Origin: Comamonas serinivorans
Lineage (GTDB): Bacteria > Pseudomonadota > Gammaproteobacteria > Burkholderiales > Burkholderiaceae_C
Reading direction: 5' to 3'
DNA length: 64,000 nucleotides
Assembly (NCBI RefSeq): GCF_002158865.1
Contig: NZ_CP021455.1
Coordinates: 3,658,001-3,722,000 of the forward strand
In this document: positions 47,149-58,512 of the stretch, one piece after another
Layout: each line of letters starts with the position of its first letter
Numbering within the stretch: the first letter of the stretch is position 1
Position numbers and translations under genes: made by a program
Notes under the pieces: generated by a model
Databases searched by the model: none
What the model saw: only the letters and a program-made list of their open reading frames with translations
What the model was told of the DNA's origin: nothing

Positions 47149-48378
47149 TCAGGAGCGGTAGTCGGCGTTGATCGACACGTAATCGTGGCTGAAGTCACAG
47201 GTCCACAGCGTGGCTGCGGCCTCGCCCCGGCCCAGCACCACGCGCACGGTGATCTCGGCTTGCTTCATCACGCGCTGGCCATCGGCCTCGACGTAATCGG
47301 GGTTGCGTCCGCCCTGCATCGCCACCCGCACATCGTCCAGGTACAGGTCGATCTGCGTCTGATCCAGATCGTCGATGCCGGCATACCCCACCGCAGCCAG
47401 GATGCGCCCCAGGTTGGGGTCGCTGGCGAAGAAGGCCGTCTTGACCAGCGGCGAATGGGCGATCGCGTACGCCACCTGACGGCACTCCTCGGTACTGCGG
47501 CCGCCTTCCACGCGCACGGCGATGAACTTGGTCGCGCCCTCGCCGTCGCGCACGATGGCCTGCGCCAGCTCCAGCGCCACCGCCTGCAGGGCCGCCTTCA
47601 GCGCCTGCCCGTCGGCGCTGGCCCAGCTGCTGATGGGCACATTGCCCGCCTGGTGGGTGGCGACGACGATGAAGGAGTCGTTGGTCGAGGTGTCGCCATC
47701 GACCGTGACGCAGTTGAACGAGGCATCGGCCAGGTCACGCGCCAGCTCGCCCATCAAGGCGGCGTCGATGGCGGCATCGGTGGCCACAAAGCCCAGCATG
47801 GTCGCCATGTTGGGGCGGATCATGCCGGCGCCCTTGCTGATGCCGGTGATGGTGACGGTCTTGCCGCCCAGGTCGACCTGGCGGCTCACTGCCTTGGGCA
47901 CGGTGTCCGTGGTCATGATGCCCTGGGCCGCATCCAGCCAGGCGTCGGCACCCGCCGCTTCGATCGCGCGCGGCAAGGCCGCCTCGATGCGCGCCACCGG
48001 CAGCGGCTCCATGATCACGCCCGTCGAGAACGGCAGCACCTGCTGGCTGCGCACGCCCAGCAGGTTGGCCGCGGCCACGCAGGTCGTGCGGGCACGCGCC
48101 AGGCCGTCGGCCCCCGTGCCGGCGTTGGCGTTGCCGGTGTTGATGACCATGGCGCGCACGCCCTGGCCCTGCGCCAGGTGTTCGCGGCAGACCTGCACGG
48201 GTGCGGCGCAGAAGCGGTTGCGCGTGAAGGCGCCCGACACGCTTGCGCCTTCATCCAGCAGGAACACGACCACGTCCTTGCGGTTGGCCTTGCGCACCCC
48301 GGCCTCCACCACACCGATGCGCACCCCGCTCACGGGATGCAGGTCACTTGCTTCAGGGGTCTTCAGGTTCACCGCCAT
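47149..48378 (-). CDS. argJ: Bifunctional glutamate N-acetyltransferase/ornithine acetyltransferase
   Basis: The start MAVNLKTPEASDLHPVSG (48378) has AAGGAGA upstream. The 409-residue protein has the self-cleavage site in GAGMIRPNMATMLGF, with catalytic Thr after Ala. The substrate residues lie in TVDGDTSTND, and it ends HDYVSINADYRS. It recycles acetyl groups in arginine synthesis. It follows secA on the same strand. Confidence 0.96.
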   Translation of the reverse strand: MAVNLKTPEASDLHPVSGVRIGVVEAGVRKANRKDVVVFLLDEGASVSGAFTRNRFCAAPVQVCREHLAQGQGVRAMVINTGNANAGTGADGLARARTTCVAAANLLGVRSQQVLPFSTGVIMEPLPVARIEAALPRAIEAAGADAWLDAAQGIMTTDTVPKAVSRQVDLGGKTVTITGISKGAGMIRPNMATMLGFVATDAAIDAALMGELARDLADASFNCVTVDGDTSTNDSFIVVATHQAGNVPISSWASADGQALKAALQAVALELAQAIVRDGEGATKFIAVRVEGGRSTEECRQVAYAIAHSPLVKTAFFASDPNLGRILAAVGYAGIDDLDQTQIDLYLDDVRVAMQGGRNPDYVEADGQRVMKQAEITVRVVLGRGEAAATLWTCDFSHDYVSINADYRS

Positions 48379-48398
48379 GGCGTTCTCCTTGGATGTCA

Positions 48399-48430
48399 AA
48401 CAACAAGGCCGCCCCAGGGCAGCCTTGCAT
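48399..48430 (-). terminator. Possible terminator after secA
   Basis: CAAGGCCGCC (48404-48413) and GGCAGCCTTG (48418-48427) form an almost complete 10-bp stem with a 4-nt loop. On the minus strand TTGTTTGA follows, a weak T tract. It lies between secA and argJ. Confidence 0.5.
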
Positions 48431-48451
48431 CTCGTGTCGTTCGCGTGCCGA

Positions 48452-51229
48452 TCAGGCCAGTTTGCCGTGACAGTTTTTGTACTTTTCGCCGCTGCCGCAG
48501 GGGCAGGGTTCGTTGCGGCCCACACGCGGCACCTCGCCGACCGGGGCGGCCGGCGGTGCGTCGCTCACCTGGGCCTCGACGATGCCGTCGTCGCTGTAAT
48601 CGGCATGCACGGTGTGGCCGGCCTGGGCGAGCTGCTGGTTGCGCGCGTTGGCCTCGGCTGCGGCGGCAGCGGCCTCTTCGGGCGACTGGATGCGCACGTG
48701 CATCAGCACGCGCGTGACCTCGTTCTTGACGGCGTCCAGCATCTGGCCGAACAGCGCAAACGCCTCGCGCTTGTACTCCTGCTTGGGCTGCTTCTGCGCA
48801 AAGCTGCGCAGGTGAATGCCCTGGCGCAGGTAGTCCAGCGAGGCCAGGTGTTCGCGCCATGAGGTGTCGATGCTCTGCAGCAGGATGGCCTTCTCGAACT
48901 GCACGAACTGCTGTTCGTCCACCTGGGCCAGCTTGGCCTCGTAGGCCGCGTTGGCCGCCTGCACGACCTGCTCGCGCACGTCTTCGTCGCTGAAGGCGTT
49001 GGACGACTCGATGGTCTGCTGCAGCGGCAGGTCCAGGCCCCACTCCGACTGCAACACCTGCTGCAGGCGCGGGATGTCCCATTGCTCTTCGACCGAGCCG
49101 GCCGGCACGTACTGCGCCACCAGGTCGTTGAACGCGCCTTCGCGCAGGCCCGTGATCTGCTCCTTGAGCTCGCGGGCATCGAGGATCTCGTTGCGCTGCT
49201 GGTAGATCACCTTGCGCTGCTCGTTCGAGACGTCGTCGTACTCCAGCAGCTGCTTGCGGATGTCGAAGTTGCGCGCCTCGACCTTGCGCTGCGCGCTTTC
49301 GATGCTGCGCGTGACGATGCCGGCCTCGATGGGCTCGCCCTCGGGCATCTTCAGCCGCTCCATGATGGAGCGCACGCGGTCGCCCGCGAAGATGCGCATC
49401 AGCGGATCGTCCAGGCTCAGGTAAAAGCGCGAAGAGCCGGGGTCCCCCTGGCGGCCCGAGCGGCCGCGCAGCTGGTTGTCGATGCGGCGCGATTCGTGGC
49501 GTTCGGTGGCGATGATGCGCAGACCGCCCAGCGAGGTCACCGCGTCGTGGTCCTTCTGCCATTGTTCGCGCAGCGCCTGCTCGCGGGCCGGGTAATCGGC
49601 CGGATCCACCGCGGGGTCGTCCTGCATGGCCTGAATGGCCTTCTCCAGGTTGCCGCCCAGCACGATGTCGGTGCCGCGGCCCGCCATGTTGGTGGCGATG
49701 GTGATCATCTTGGAGCGGCCCGCCTGGGCCACGATGTCAGCCTCGCGCGCATGCTGCTTGGCGTTCAGCACCTGGTGCGGCAGCTTGGCCTTGTTCAGCA
49801 GGTTGGAAATCAGCTCGGAGTTCTCGATCGAGCTGGTGCCCACCAGCACCGGCTGACCGCGCTCGTAGCATTCGCGGATGTCGGCGATGGCGGCGTCGTA
49901 CTTTTCCTTCGAGCTCTTGTAGACCCGGTCGAGCTGGTCGTCGCGCTTGCTGGGCTTGTTCGGCGGGATCACCACGGTTTCCAGGCCGTAGATTTCCTGG
50001 AATTCATACGCCTCGGTGTCGGCCGTCCCCGTCATGCCCGACAGCTTGCCGTACAGGCGGAAGTAGTTCTGGAACGTGATCGAGGCCATGGTCTGGTTCT
50101 CGGCCTGGATGTCGACGCCTTCCTTGGCTTCGACGGCCTGGTGCAGGCCTTCGCTCCAGCGGCGGCCCGACATCAGGCGACCCGTGAACTCGTCGACGAT
50201 CACCACCTCGGGCTTGCCGTTCTCACCGGCCTGCACCACGTAGTGCTGGTCACGGTGGTACAGGTGCTGCGCGCGCAGCGCCGCATACAGGTGGTGCACC
50301 AGCATGATGTTGCTGGGGTCGTACAAGCTGGCGTCGCCGGCCAGCATGCCGCGCTCGGCCAGGATCTGCTCGGCCTTCTCGTAGCCCGACTCGGTCAGGT
50401 GGACCTGATGGCCTTTTTCATCGACCGTGAAGTCACCCGGCTTGGTCACGCCCTCGCCCGTGCGCGGATCGGCCTCGCCTTCCTGCCGTTCGAGCAGCGG
50501 CACCACGTCGCGCATGGCCATGTACAGCGTGGTCTTGTCTTCGGCCGGGCCGCTGATGATGAGCGGCGTGCGCGCCTCGTCGATGAGGATGGAGTCCACC
50601 TCGTCCACGATGGCGAAGTTCAGGCCGCGCTGCACGCGCTCGACCGGCTCGTACACCATGTTGTCGCGCAGGTAGTCGAAGCCGTACTCGTTGTTCGTGC
50701 CGTAGGTGATGTCGGCGTTGTAGGCGGCCTGTTTCTCGCCGCGCGACAACGTGGGCAGGTTCACGCCCACCGTCAGCCCCAGGAACTGGTACAGCCGCGA
50801 AAGCGTCTGTGCATCGCGCGAAGCGAGGTAGTCATTCACCGTCACCACGTGCACGCCCTTGCTCGACAGGGCGTTCAGGTACACCGGCAAGGTGGCGGTC
50901 AGCGTCTTGCCTTCGCCCGTGCGCATTTCGGCAATCTTGCCGTGGTGCAGCGCCAGGCCGCCCATCATTTGCACGTCGAAATGGCGCATCTTCATGACGC
51001 GCTTGGACGCCTCGCGCACCACGGCAAAGGCCTCGGGCAGCAGCTCGTCCAGGCTTTCGCCCTTGCCGATGCGCTCGCGGAACTCCTCGGTCTTGGCCTG
51101 CAGCTGCTCATCCGACAAGGCCTGCATGCCCGATTCCAGGCCATTGATCTGCTCGACCGTTTTGCGGTACTGCCGAAGCAGGCGGTCGTTTCTGCTGCCA
51201 AAAAGCCGGGTGAGGAAGTGGATTGCCAT
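48452..51229 (-). CDS. secA: Preprotein translocase ATPase SecA
   Basis: The 925-residue protein has Walker A MRTGEGKTLTATLP, Walker B VDEVDSILIDEARTP and the helicase motif GRSGRQGDPGSSRF. The C-terminal zinc and SecB-binding motif is CPCGSGEKYKNCHGKLA. It drives Sec-dependent export. The length is typical of betaproteobacteria. It is divergent from dciA. Confidence 0.98.
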   Translation of the reverse strand: MAIHFLTRLFGSRNDRLLRQYRKTVEQINGLESGMQALSDEQLQAKTEEFRERIGKGESLDELLPEAFAVVREASKRVMKMRHFDVQMMGGLALHHGKIAEMRTGEGKTLTATLPVYLNALSSKGVHVVTVNDYLASRDAQTLSRLYQFLGLTVGVNLPTLSRGEKQAAYNADITYGTNNEYGFDYLRDNMVYEPVERVQRGLNFAIVDEVDSILIDEARTPLIISGPAEDKTTLYMAMRDVVPLLERQEGEADPRTGEGVTKPGDFTVDEKGHQVHLTESGYEKAEQILAERGMLAGDASLYDPSNIMLVHHLYAALRAQHLYHRDQHYVVQAGENGKPEVVIVDEFTGRLMSGRRWSEGLHQAVEAKEGVDIQAENQTMASITFQNYFRLYGKLSGMTGTADTEAYEFQEIYGLETVVIPPNKPSKRDDQLDRVYKSSKEKYDAAIADIRECYERGQPVLVGTSSIENSELISNLLNKAKLPHQVLNAKQHAREADIVAQAGRSKMITIATNMAGRGTDIVLGGNLEKAIQAMQDDPAVDPADYPAREQALREQWQKDHDAVTSLGGLRIIATERHESRRIDNQLRGRSGRQGDPGSSRFYLSLDDPLMRIFAGDRVRSIMERLKMPEGEPIEAGIVTRSIESAQRKVEARNFDIRKQLLEYDDVSNEQRKVIYQQRNEILDARELKEQITGLREGAFNDLVAQYVPAGSVEEQWDIPRLQQVLQSEWGLDLPLQQTIESSNAFSDEDVREQVVQAANAAYEAKLAQVDEQQFVQFEKAILLQSIDTSWREHLASLDYLRQGIHLRSFAQKQPKQEYKREAFALFGQMLDAVKNEVTRVLMHVRIQSPEEAAAAAAEANARNQQLAQAGHTVHADYSDDGIVEAQVSDAPPAAPVGEVPRVGRNEPCPCGSGEKYKNCHGKLA

Positions 51230-51584
51230 GAGATGAATGCTCAGCTGCGACCAGCGCAGCTGGAAAGTGAATGGGGGCGCCGAAAGACGGTCTGCGGCGA
51301 TTCAAGGGTGGGCCCGGCTCCCCATGAATTCAAGGGGCAGGCGCCGCTCCAGGATGCGCTTCACGAAGCCTCAGGGGCATCGAACATTCTAACCGGGGCC
51401 CGTTACACACCGGGCCGCCCGGCCATCCCGCATGGCCAGGCCGGGCAAAGTACCGCCTGGGCGCTGCCCCGACGCGGCGCCGGCCCCACGCCGCGAACCC
51501 CGGCGCCCGCGCCGGCATGCGGAGCTGGCCCTGGAACGGGTCCCTGACCCGGTCCCGCCAGGCCGATTTGCGACAATCCCGGCC
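51230..51584. other. Divergent secA/dciA intergenic region
   Basis: These 355 bp separate the starts of secA (minus) and dciA (plus), so both promoters should lie here. I do not see strong -35/-10 pairs, repeats or an RNA gene. Confidence 0.45.
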
Positions 51585-51890
51585 ATGTACCGCCTGCACA
51601 CCACCGTCACCGCCTCCAATGCCGCCGAGCAGGCGCCACAGCTGCGGCAGTTGCTGGCCCTGTCGGCGCAGTCCAACCACCGGCTGGCGCTGATTCGCAG
51701 CCTGCTACCGCCCACCTTGCGCAACAGCGTGCGCGCCGGCCCGGTGCAGGACACGGAGTGGTGCCTGCTGGTGGCCAACGCCAGCGTCGCGGCCAAGCTG
51801 CGCCAGCTCACGCCCATGCTGCTGGCCCACCTGCGCACCAAGGGCGAGTCGGTGCAAACCCTGCGCATCAAGGTCAGTACACAGATTTGA
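51585..51890 (+). CDS. dciA: DciA-like protein (DUF721)
   Basis: The start MYRLHTTVTASNAAEQAP (51585) begins a 101-residue protein. It has LLPPTLRNSVRAGPVQ and LLVANASVAAKLRQLTPMLL, matching the DUF721 fold. DUF721 proteins (DciA) load or manage the replicative helicase DnaB in bacteria without DnaC. Its divergent position next to secA is the usual one in beta- and gammaproteobacteria. Confidence 0.82.
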   Translation: MYRLHTTVTASNAAEQAPQLRQLLALSAQSNHRLALIRSLLPPTLRNSVRAGPVQDTEWCLLVANASVAAKLRQLTPMLLAHLRTKGESVQTLRIKVSTQI

Positions 51891-51900
51891 AGACCCATCA

Positions 51901-51952
51901 GGAGTATCGGCTCACCGCCGTTTGAATGCCATCGGCAATTTGCCCATACCCC
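51901..51952. repeat. 52-bp nested-palindrome element, copy 14
   Basis: Core GTAT (51904) to ATAC (51949), flanks GGA and CCC. Inner halves are GCCGTT and ATCGGC. It begins 10 bp after the dciA stop and lies between convergent genes. Confidence 0.88.
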
Positions 51953-52114
51953 ATCACGCGATTGCTGAGCACTGACATGACGTGGGCTGACGCCAGCGCT
52001 GCGCCCCAGGGCGCACGTGGCGCCCAAGTGCCGGATCAACGGCGCCGCGCCCAGCCTCCGCGCCTGAGATGCCGTTCAGCCGCAGCCCCGCGGCCAGCGC
52101 CTCGCGTGCCACCC

Positions 52115-52861
52115 TCAGGCCCAACTCACATCGGCCGCAAACATGTAACCCGCGCCGTACACTGTCTTGATGAGCGTGGGGTCGCTGGCGTCGGGCTCGA
52201 TGCGCTTGCGCAGGCGCGAGATGCGCACGTCGATGCTGCGGTCCGTGGGCAGCAGGTCGCGGTTGCCCATCAGCTGTTCGCGCGTGAGGATCTGGTGCGG
52301 GCGCTCGACGAAGCAGCGCAGCACCTGGGTCTCGGCCGTGCCCAGCAGGTGCTCCACGCCATCCGGCCCGCGCAGCAGGTTGGCCGCGCAATCCAGCCGC
52401 CAGCCGACGAAGCTGGCATAGCGCCGGCGCTTGTTGCCCGGCAAGCCCTGCAGCGCGCTGCGGCGGCGCAGGATGGAGCGGATGCGGGCGACCAGCTCGC
52501 GCGGCTCGAAGGGCTTGATGACGTAGTCGTCGCCACCCAGCTCCAGGCCCATGACGCGATCGGCCGTGTGGCCGCGCCCGGTCAGGATCAGCACACCGGC
52601 GTCGGACTCGGCCGTGAGGCGCCGCACCAGGTCCAGGCCATCCATGTCGGGCAGGCCCAGGTCCACCACGCAGAGGTCGGGCTTTTCCAGTTGGATGCGC
52701 CGCAGCACGCTGGCGCCGGTGGCGAAGGCCTCCGCGGCAAACCCGAAATCCTTCAAGGCCGCCAGGATCAGCCGCGCCACATCGGCGTCGTCCTCAATCA
52801 CAAAAATGAGCGGCAGCGGCGCGCCCTCAGCCAGCGCGCCCGGATTGCTCTGCGTGTTCAT
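52115..52861 (-). CDS. OmpR-family response regulator
   Basis: The start MNTQSNPGALAEGAPLPL (52861) follows GGGGG by 6 nt. The 248-residue protein has a receiver domain (IEDDADV, Asp in LCVVDLGLPDMDG, Lys in DYVIKPFEP). A winged-helix DNA-binding domain follows (ISRLRKRIEPDASD, LIKTVYGAGYMF). It overlaps the 3' end of the hybrid kinase gene by 35 nt, so the two are coupled. Its targets are unknown; acs lies divergently beyond the kinase. Confidence 0.92.
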   Translation of the reverse strand: MNTQSNPGALAEGAPLPLIFVIEDDADVARLILAALKDFGFAAEAFATGASVLRRIQLEKPDLCVVDLGLPDMDGLDLVRRLTAESDAGVLILTGRGHTADRVMGLELGGDDYVIKPFEPRELVARIRSILRRRSALQGLPGNKRRRYASFVGWRLDCAANLLRGPDGVEHLLGTAETQVLRCFVERPHQILTREQLMGNRDLLPTDRSIDVRISRLRKRIEPDASDPTLIKTVYGAGYMFAADVSWA

Positions 52862-54866
52862 CGTGCCCCCTTTCAATCGCCGCCAGCAATTCTGCCCGCG
52901 TGAACGGCTTGGTCAGCGTCGGCACACCGCGCATGCCGACGGCGCCCGGCGCGTACGCGCTCATGAGCACCACCGAGGCCACACGGCCACTGGCGCGCGC
53001 CCGCGCCGCCACGTCGCGGCCGTCCAGCGTGCCCGGCATGACGACGTCGCTCAGCAGCAGGCGCACCTCGCTCAGCTTGGCCAGCAGCGACAAGGCCTCG
53101 TCGGCGCTGCCCGCCTCCACCACGGCATAGCCCAGCTCGCGCAGCTGGCGGCGCACCACACCACGCACCTCGGCGTCGTCGTCCACCAGCAGCGCCAGGC
53201 CGGTGTGAACGGGTGCGGGCGCAGGCTCAGGCCCCTCGTCGGGCTCGGGCGCCTCGCTGGCCGGCACCCACAGGCTCACGCGCGTGCCCTCGCCCGGGGT
53301 GCTGGAGACGTCGATCGCCCCGCCCGACTGCTTGACGAAGCCGTACACCATGGCCATGCCCAGCCCGGTGCCGCGCCCCGGCCGCTTGGTGGTGAAGAAG
53401 GGGTCGAACAGCTGGCTGAGCGTGGCCGCGTCCATGCCCGAGCCGTTGTCGCGCACCTCCATGCGCACGTAGGCCCCAGGAGCGGTTTCCAGGGTCTGGG
53501 CCGCGGCCTCGTCCAGCTGCACCGCCCCGGCCTGCAGCCGGATGTGGCCCTGCGCCGCGATGGCATCGCGCGCGTTGAGCACCAGGTTGATCAAGGCCTG
53601 CTCCAGCAGCATGGGGTCGATCCAGGCCCACAGCGGCGGCGGCGGCCCCGCATTCGCGGCTGCCGTCATCGGGGCCGTGGCCAGGGATGGGTCGGCCGCC
53701 GCTGCAGGCAACGCCGCGTCCACCTCGCCCAGTTGCAGGTCGATGCGCTTGGGCAGCGAGCGCCGCACCAGCTGGGCGACCTGGCCCAGCAGCAGGCGCA
53801 CGTCCACGTGGTCGGCGCGCAGAGGCTGGCGGCGCGCAAAGCTCAGCAAGCCCTTGATCAGCTCGGCACCCCGGCGCGAGGCGCGGATGGCGGGCTGCAG
53901 GTACTCCTGCACCACGGGGTCGTCCGCGGCATGCTGGGCGATGGCCTCCTGATTGCCGATCACCACGGTGAGGATGTTGTTGAAATCGTGCGCGATGCCG
54001 CCCGTCAACTGGCCCAGCGACTCCAGCTTCTGCGCACGTGCCACCAGCGTCTGCGAGCGCCGCTGCTCGGATAAATCGAACGTCAGCGCAAAACAACCCA
54101 CCACCTGCCCCTGAGAGAAGTCGGGCACCAGCGTCGTTCGCACGTACAGCGCCAACCCGTTCTTGGCCTTCAGCTCGTACTCGCAGCTGACGGTTTCACC
54201 AGCCAGCGCACGCTGCAGGTGCGGCCGCAGCAAGCGGATGGTGGCCATGTCGAAGATGTCCAGCGCGTTCAGCGCCGGGTTGCTGGCCAGCGACACCCCG
54301 AACAGCGTTTCGTACTGCTGGTTCAGGTACTCGTAGCGGCCCAGCGGATCAATGTAGGCCACCATGGCCGGAATCGAGTCCATGATGAGCCGCATGCGCC
54401 GCTCGCTGCGCACCAGCGCGGCGGTGCGCGCCTCGACCCGCGACTCCAGCTTCTGGTTCTGTTCGCGGATGGTGCGCTCGGCGTTGCGCTCGCGGGTGAC
54501 GTCGGTGTAGATGGTGATGAAGCCCAGCGACGGCAGGGGCTGGCCGCGGATGCGCAGCACCGTGCCATTGGGGCGCGTGCGCTCGAACTCGTGCGGCTCG
54601 AACACCTTGGCCAGCTGCACGCGGTCGTACACCTGCTCGCGCGGGTCGCCCGGTCCGTAGTCGCCGCGCTCGGCGTTGTAGCGGATGAAGGACTCGAACG
54701 GCGCGCCGAAGTACGCCATCTCGTGCGGAAAGCCCAGCAGCGTGGTGTAGGCGCGGTTCCAGCCGACCAGGCGCAGGTCGGCATCGAAGATCGACATGCC
54801 CTGGTCGATCAGGTCGAGTCCGGCCTGCGTGGTGGCGATGCGGATGGGCCAGTCTTGTTCGGTCAT
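52827..54866 (-). CDS. Hybrid sensor histidine kinase (PAS-PAS-HisKA-HATPase-REC)
   Basis: The start is MTEQDWPIRIATTQAGL (54866); a GTG at 54899 is possible. The 679-residue soluble protein has a PAS domain (GMSIFDADLRLVGWNRAY), a short coiled coil and a second PAS (MVAYIDPLGRYEYLN). HisKA has His in GGIAHDFNNILTVV. HATPase (DNGSGMDAATLSQLFDPFF) and a C-terminal receiver (LLLSDVVMPGTLDG) follow. No membrane segments are present, so it senses a cytoplasmic signal. It overlaps the OmpR-type regulator gene and is divergent from acs. Confidence 0.92.
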   Translation of the reverse strand: MTEQDWPIRIATTQAGLDLIDQGMSIFDADLRLVGWNRAYTTLLGFPHEMAYFGAPFESFIRYNAERGDYGPGDPREQVYDRVQLAKVFEPHEFERTRPNGTVLRIRGQPLPSLGFITIYTDVTRERNAERTIREQNQKLESRVEARTAALVRSERRMRLIMDSIPAMVAYIDPLGRYEYLNQQYETLFGVSLASNPALNALDIFDMATIRLLRPHLQRALAGETVSCEYELKAKNGLALYVRTTLVPDFSQGQVVGCFALTFDLSEQRRSQTLVARAQKLESLGQLTGGIAHDFNNILTVVIGNQEAIAQHAADDPVVQEYLQPAIRASRRGAELIKGLLSFARRQPLRADHVDVRLLLGQVAQLVRRSLPKRIDLQLGEVDAALPAAAADPSLATAPMTAAANAGPPPPLWAWIDPMLLEQALINLVLNARDAIAAQGHIRLQAGAVQLDEAAAQTLETAPGAYVRMEVRDNGSGMDAATLSQLFDPFFTTKRPGRGTGLGMAMVYGFVKQSGGAIDVSSTPGEGTRVSLWVPASEAPEPDEGPEPAPAPVHTGLALLVDDDAEVRGVVRRQLRELGYAVVEAGSADEALSLLAKLSEVRLLLSDVVMPGTLDGRDVAARARASGRVASVVLMSAYAPGAVGMRGVPTLTKPFTRAELLAAIERGHDEHAEQSGRAG

Positions 54867-54907
54867 GGTGGGCCTGAAGAGGATGGTGGGCTGAATCACA
54901 TCACACG

Positions 54908-54959
54908 GCAGTATGGATTATCCGCCGATCTGTTTTGATCGGGAATGGACAGATACTCC
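54908..54959. repeat. 52-bp nested-palindrome element, copy 15
   Basis: Core GTAT (54911) to ATAC (54956), flanks GCA and TCC. The inner stem CCGATC/GATCGG is perfect and differs from the usual CCGTT form. It lies in the divergent region between the hybrid kinase and acs. Confidence 0.9.
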
Positions 54960-55110
54960 GTCAAACAGAAGCCACAGCGGACACCTGCAATCATTCGTCA
55001 CGATTGGCGGCCATTGGTGAAAAACTCATCGGCGATGCTGCACGCACGGCTCCACCGCAGGGCCATTTTTCCGGCGCATGCCCGCATGCCGCCTTCCATG
55101 ACACGAGGCA

Positions 55111-57084
<1,974 letters not shown>

Positions 57085-57126
57085 CCCCACCGTCGCCGCG
57101 GTCATCGCCGCCTCGACCCGCTGCAC

Positions 57127-57151
57127 AGCCCATGGCGTCCCGCCATGGGCT
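57127..57151 (+). terminator. Probable terminator after acs
   Basis: AGCCCATGGCG (57127-57137), a 3-nt loop and CGCCATGGGCT (57141-57151) form a perfect 11-bp stem. The sequence after it (TGTTGCGTTT) is only moderately T-rich. Confidence 0.65.
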
Positions 57152-57309
57152 GTTGCGTTTGGGGTGCCGTGCGGGCGGCCCTGTCAGACACCGCCGTGTG
57201 CGAATCCTCAAGCTTGACCCACAGACGCGGGCACGTCAGCCGCGTACCGTGAAGGGGCACGCCATGGCCTCGGCCGTGGCTGGTTTCAGACCCACGACAA
57301 GGAATGCAC

Positions 57310-57837
57310 ATGACCTCCCACACCCTGGTGCTCGACCAAGCCCGCCTGAACGCCGCCAAGACCAGCCTGGAAGACGGCGCCGTGACGCCCGAATTCGGCC
57401 CCTGGCGCGAAGACATCATCCAACTGCTCAACGACTCGCTGGCCACCGAGCTCGTCTGCGTGCTGCGCTACAAACGCCACCACTTCATGGCCAAGGGCCT
57501 GGCCTCGCCAGCCATCGCCGAGGAGTTTCTGGTGCACGCCAACGAGGAACAGGCTCACGCCGACCGCATCGCGCAACGCATCGTGCAACTGGGCGGCGAG
57601 CCCGACTTCAACCCCGACACGCTGAGCCAGCGCAGCCACGCCGACTACGACGCGCACAACGACCTGAGCACCATGATCCGCGTCAACCTGGTGGCCGAGC
57701 GCGTGGCCATCGACGCCTACTCGCAGATGATCGAGCTCATCGGCACCAAGGACCCGACCACGCGCCGCCTCATCGAAGGCATCCTGGAGCAGGAGCAGGA
57801 GCACGCCGACGAACTGGCGGACTGGCTGGACAAGTGA
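57310..57837 (+). CDS. Ferritin-like di-iron protein (bacterioferritin-type)
   Basis: The start at MTSHTLVLDQARLNAAK (57310) has AAGGA 7 nt upstream. The 175-residue four-helix protein has paired iron ligands in TELVCVLRYKRHHF, NEEQAHADRI, NLVAERVAIDAY and ILEQEQEHADEL. It lacks an obvious haem-binding methionine in the usual place, so whether it stores iron or acts as a Dps-like scavenger is unclear. It stands alone between acs and a gene-poor stretch. Confidence 0.85.
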   Translation: MTSHTLVLDQARLNAAKTSLEDGAVTPEFGPWREDIIQLLNDSLATELVCVLRYKRHHFMAKGLASPAIAEEFLVHANEEQAHADRIAQRIVQLGGEPDFNPDTLSQRSHADYDAHNDLSTMIRVNLVAERVAIDAYSQMIELIGTKDPTTRRLIEGILEQEQEHADELADWLDK

Positions 57838-58512
57838 CGGGTGCCGATGCGGGCGGCCAACTGGCCTATCGGCCACGGACCCGGCGATCCGCGGGCGCAA
57901 GGCTGCATCGAGAACTTCAACGGCCTCGTCATGTCGGTGGCGTTGCCGCCCAGCTCGTCTTGGCACAGGCTCAGGTCAGTGCTGGCGTGATGCGTCAACG
58001 CGAATGACCGCTTGCACCGCGCAAACGCCAACCACCCCGAGCGCGCCGCGATGGCACTCGCGGGGATCGGCGGCCCTGCCAAGGCTGCAGCGTCACACGG
58101 GGCGCGGTTGCCATGGTCGAAAGACTGCACAGGTGATCCAGAAACCCCATGCAGAGTATGGCGCCATTGCCGATATCAGCAAAACGGATCTGCGGTCATA
58201 CTGCCCTCCTCTCAACGGCTGAGACCAGTCAGGCCGCACATGGCCGCTGAGGATGATCCGCCCTCGCGATCCGTAGTCACGCTCAGGCCAGCACCGGGCC
58301 GGCTTGAATCGTGTGCTGGCAGCGACCAGGTCCAGGCGGTTCGGCGGGCCACGCACCGGTGAAACGACGGTCCAGCCGCGTCCCCCGTTTGCGAGGCCAA
58401 GCATTGGCGCCATCCGCCCGCCGCACCAACGACAACGGGGGCCGCAGCCCCCGCCTCTGTCATGCCACCCCGCGACCACAGCGCCGCGAGGCGCCCGGGC
58501 CGCATGCCGCCA
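57838..58512. other. Gene-poor interval
   Basis: These 675 bp contain one 52-bp element (58153-58204). Open frames are short and Arg/Pro-rich. A stretch near 57900-57940 could encode a few transposase-like residues (GCIENFNG), but it is too short to call. No RNA gene is seen. Confidence 0.45.
58153..58204. repeat. 52-bp nested-palindrome element, copy 16
   Basis: Core GTAT (58156) to ATAC (58201), flanks AGA and TGC. The inner dinucleotides are exactly placed (CCGAT and AACGG). It lies in a gene-poor interval. Confidence 0.85.

Noticed and set aside
57890..57960. Possible transposase remnant (GCIENFNG and following residues)
   Set aside because: Only a handful of residues resemble a transposase; no inverted repeats or further similarity are visible.
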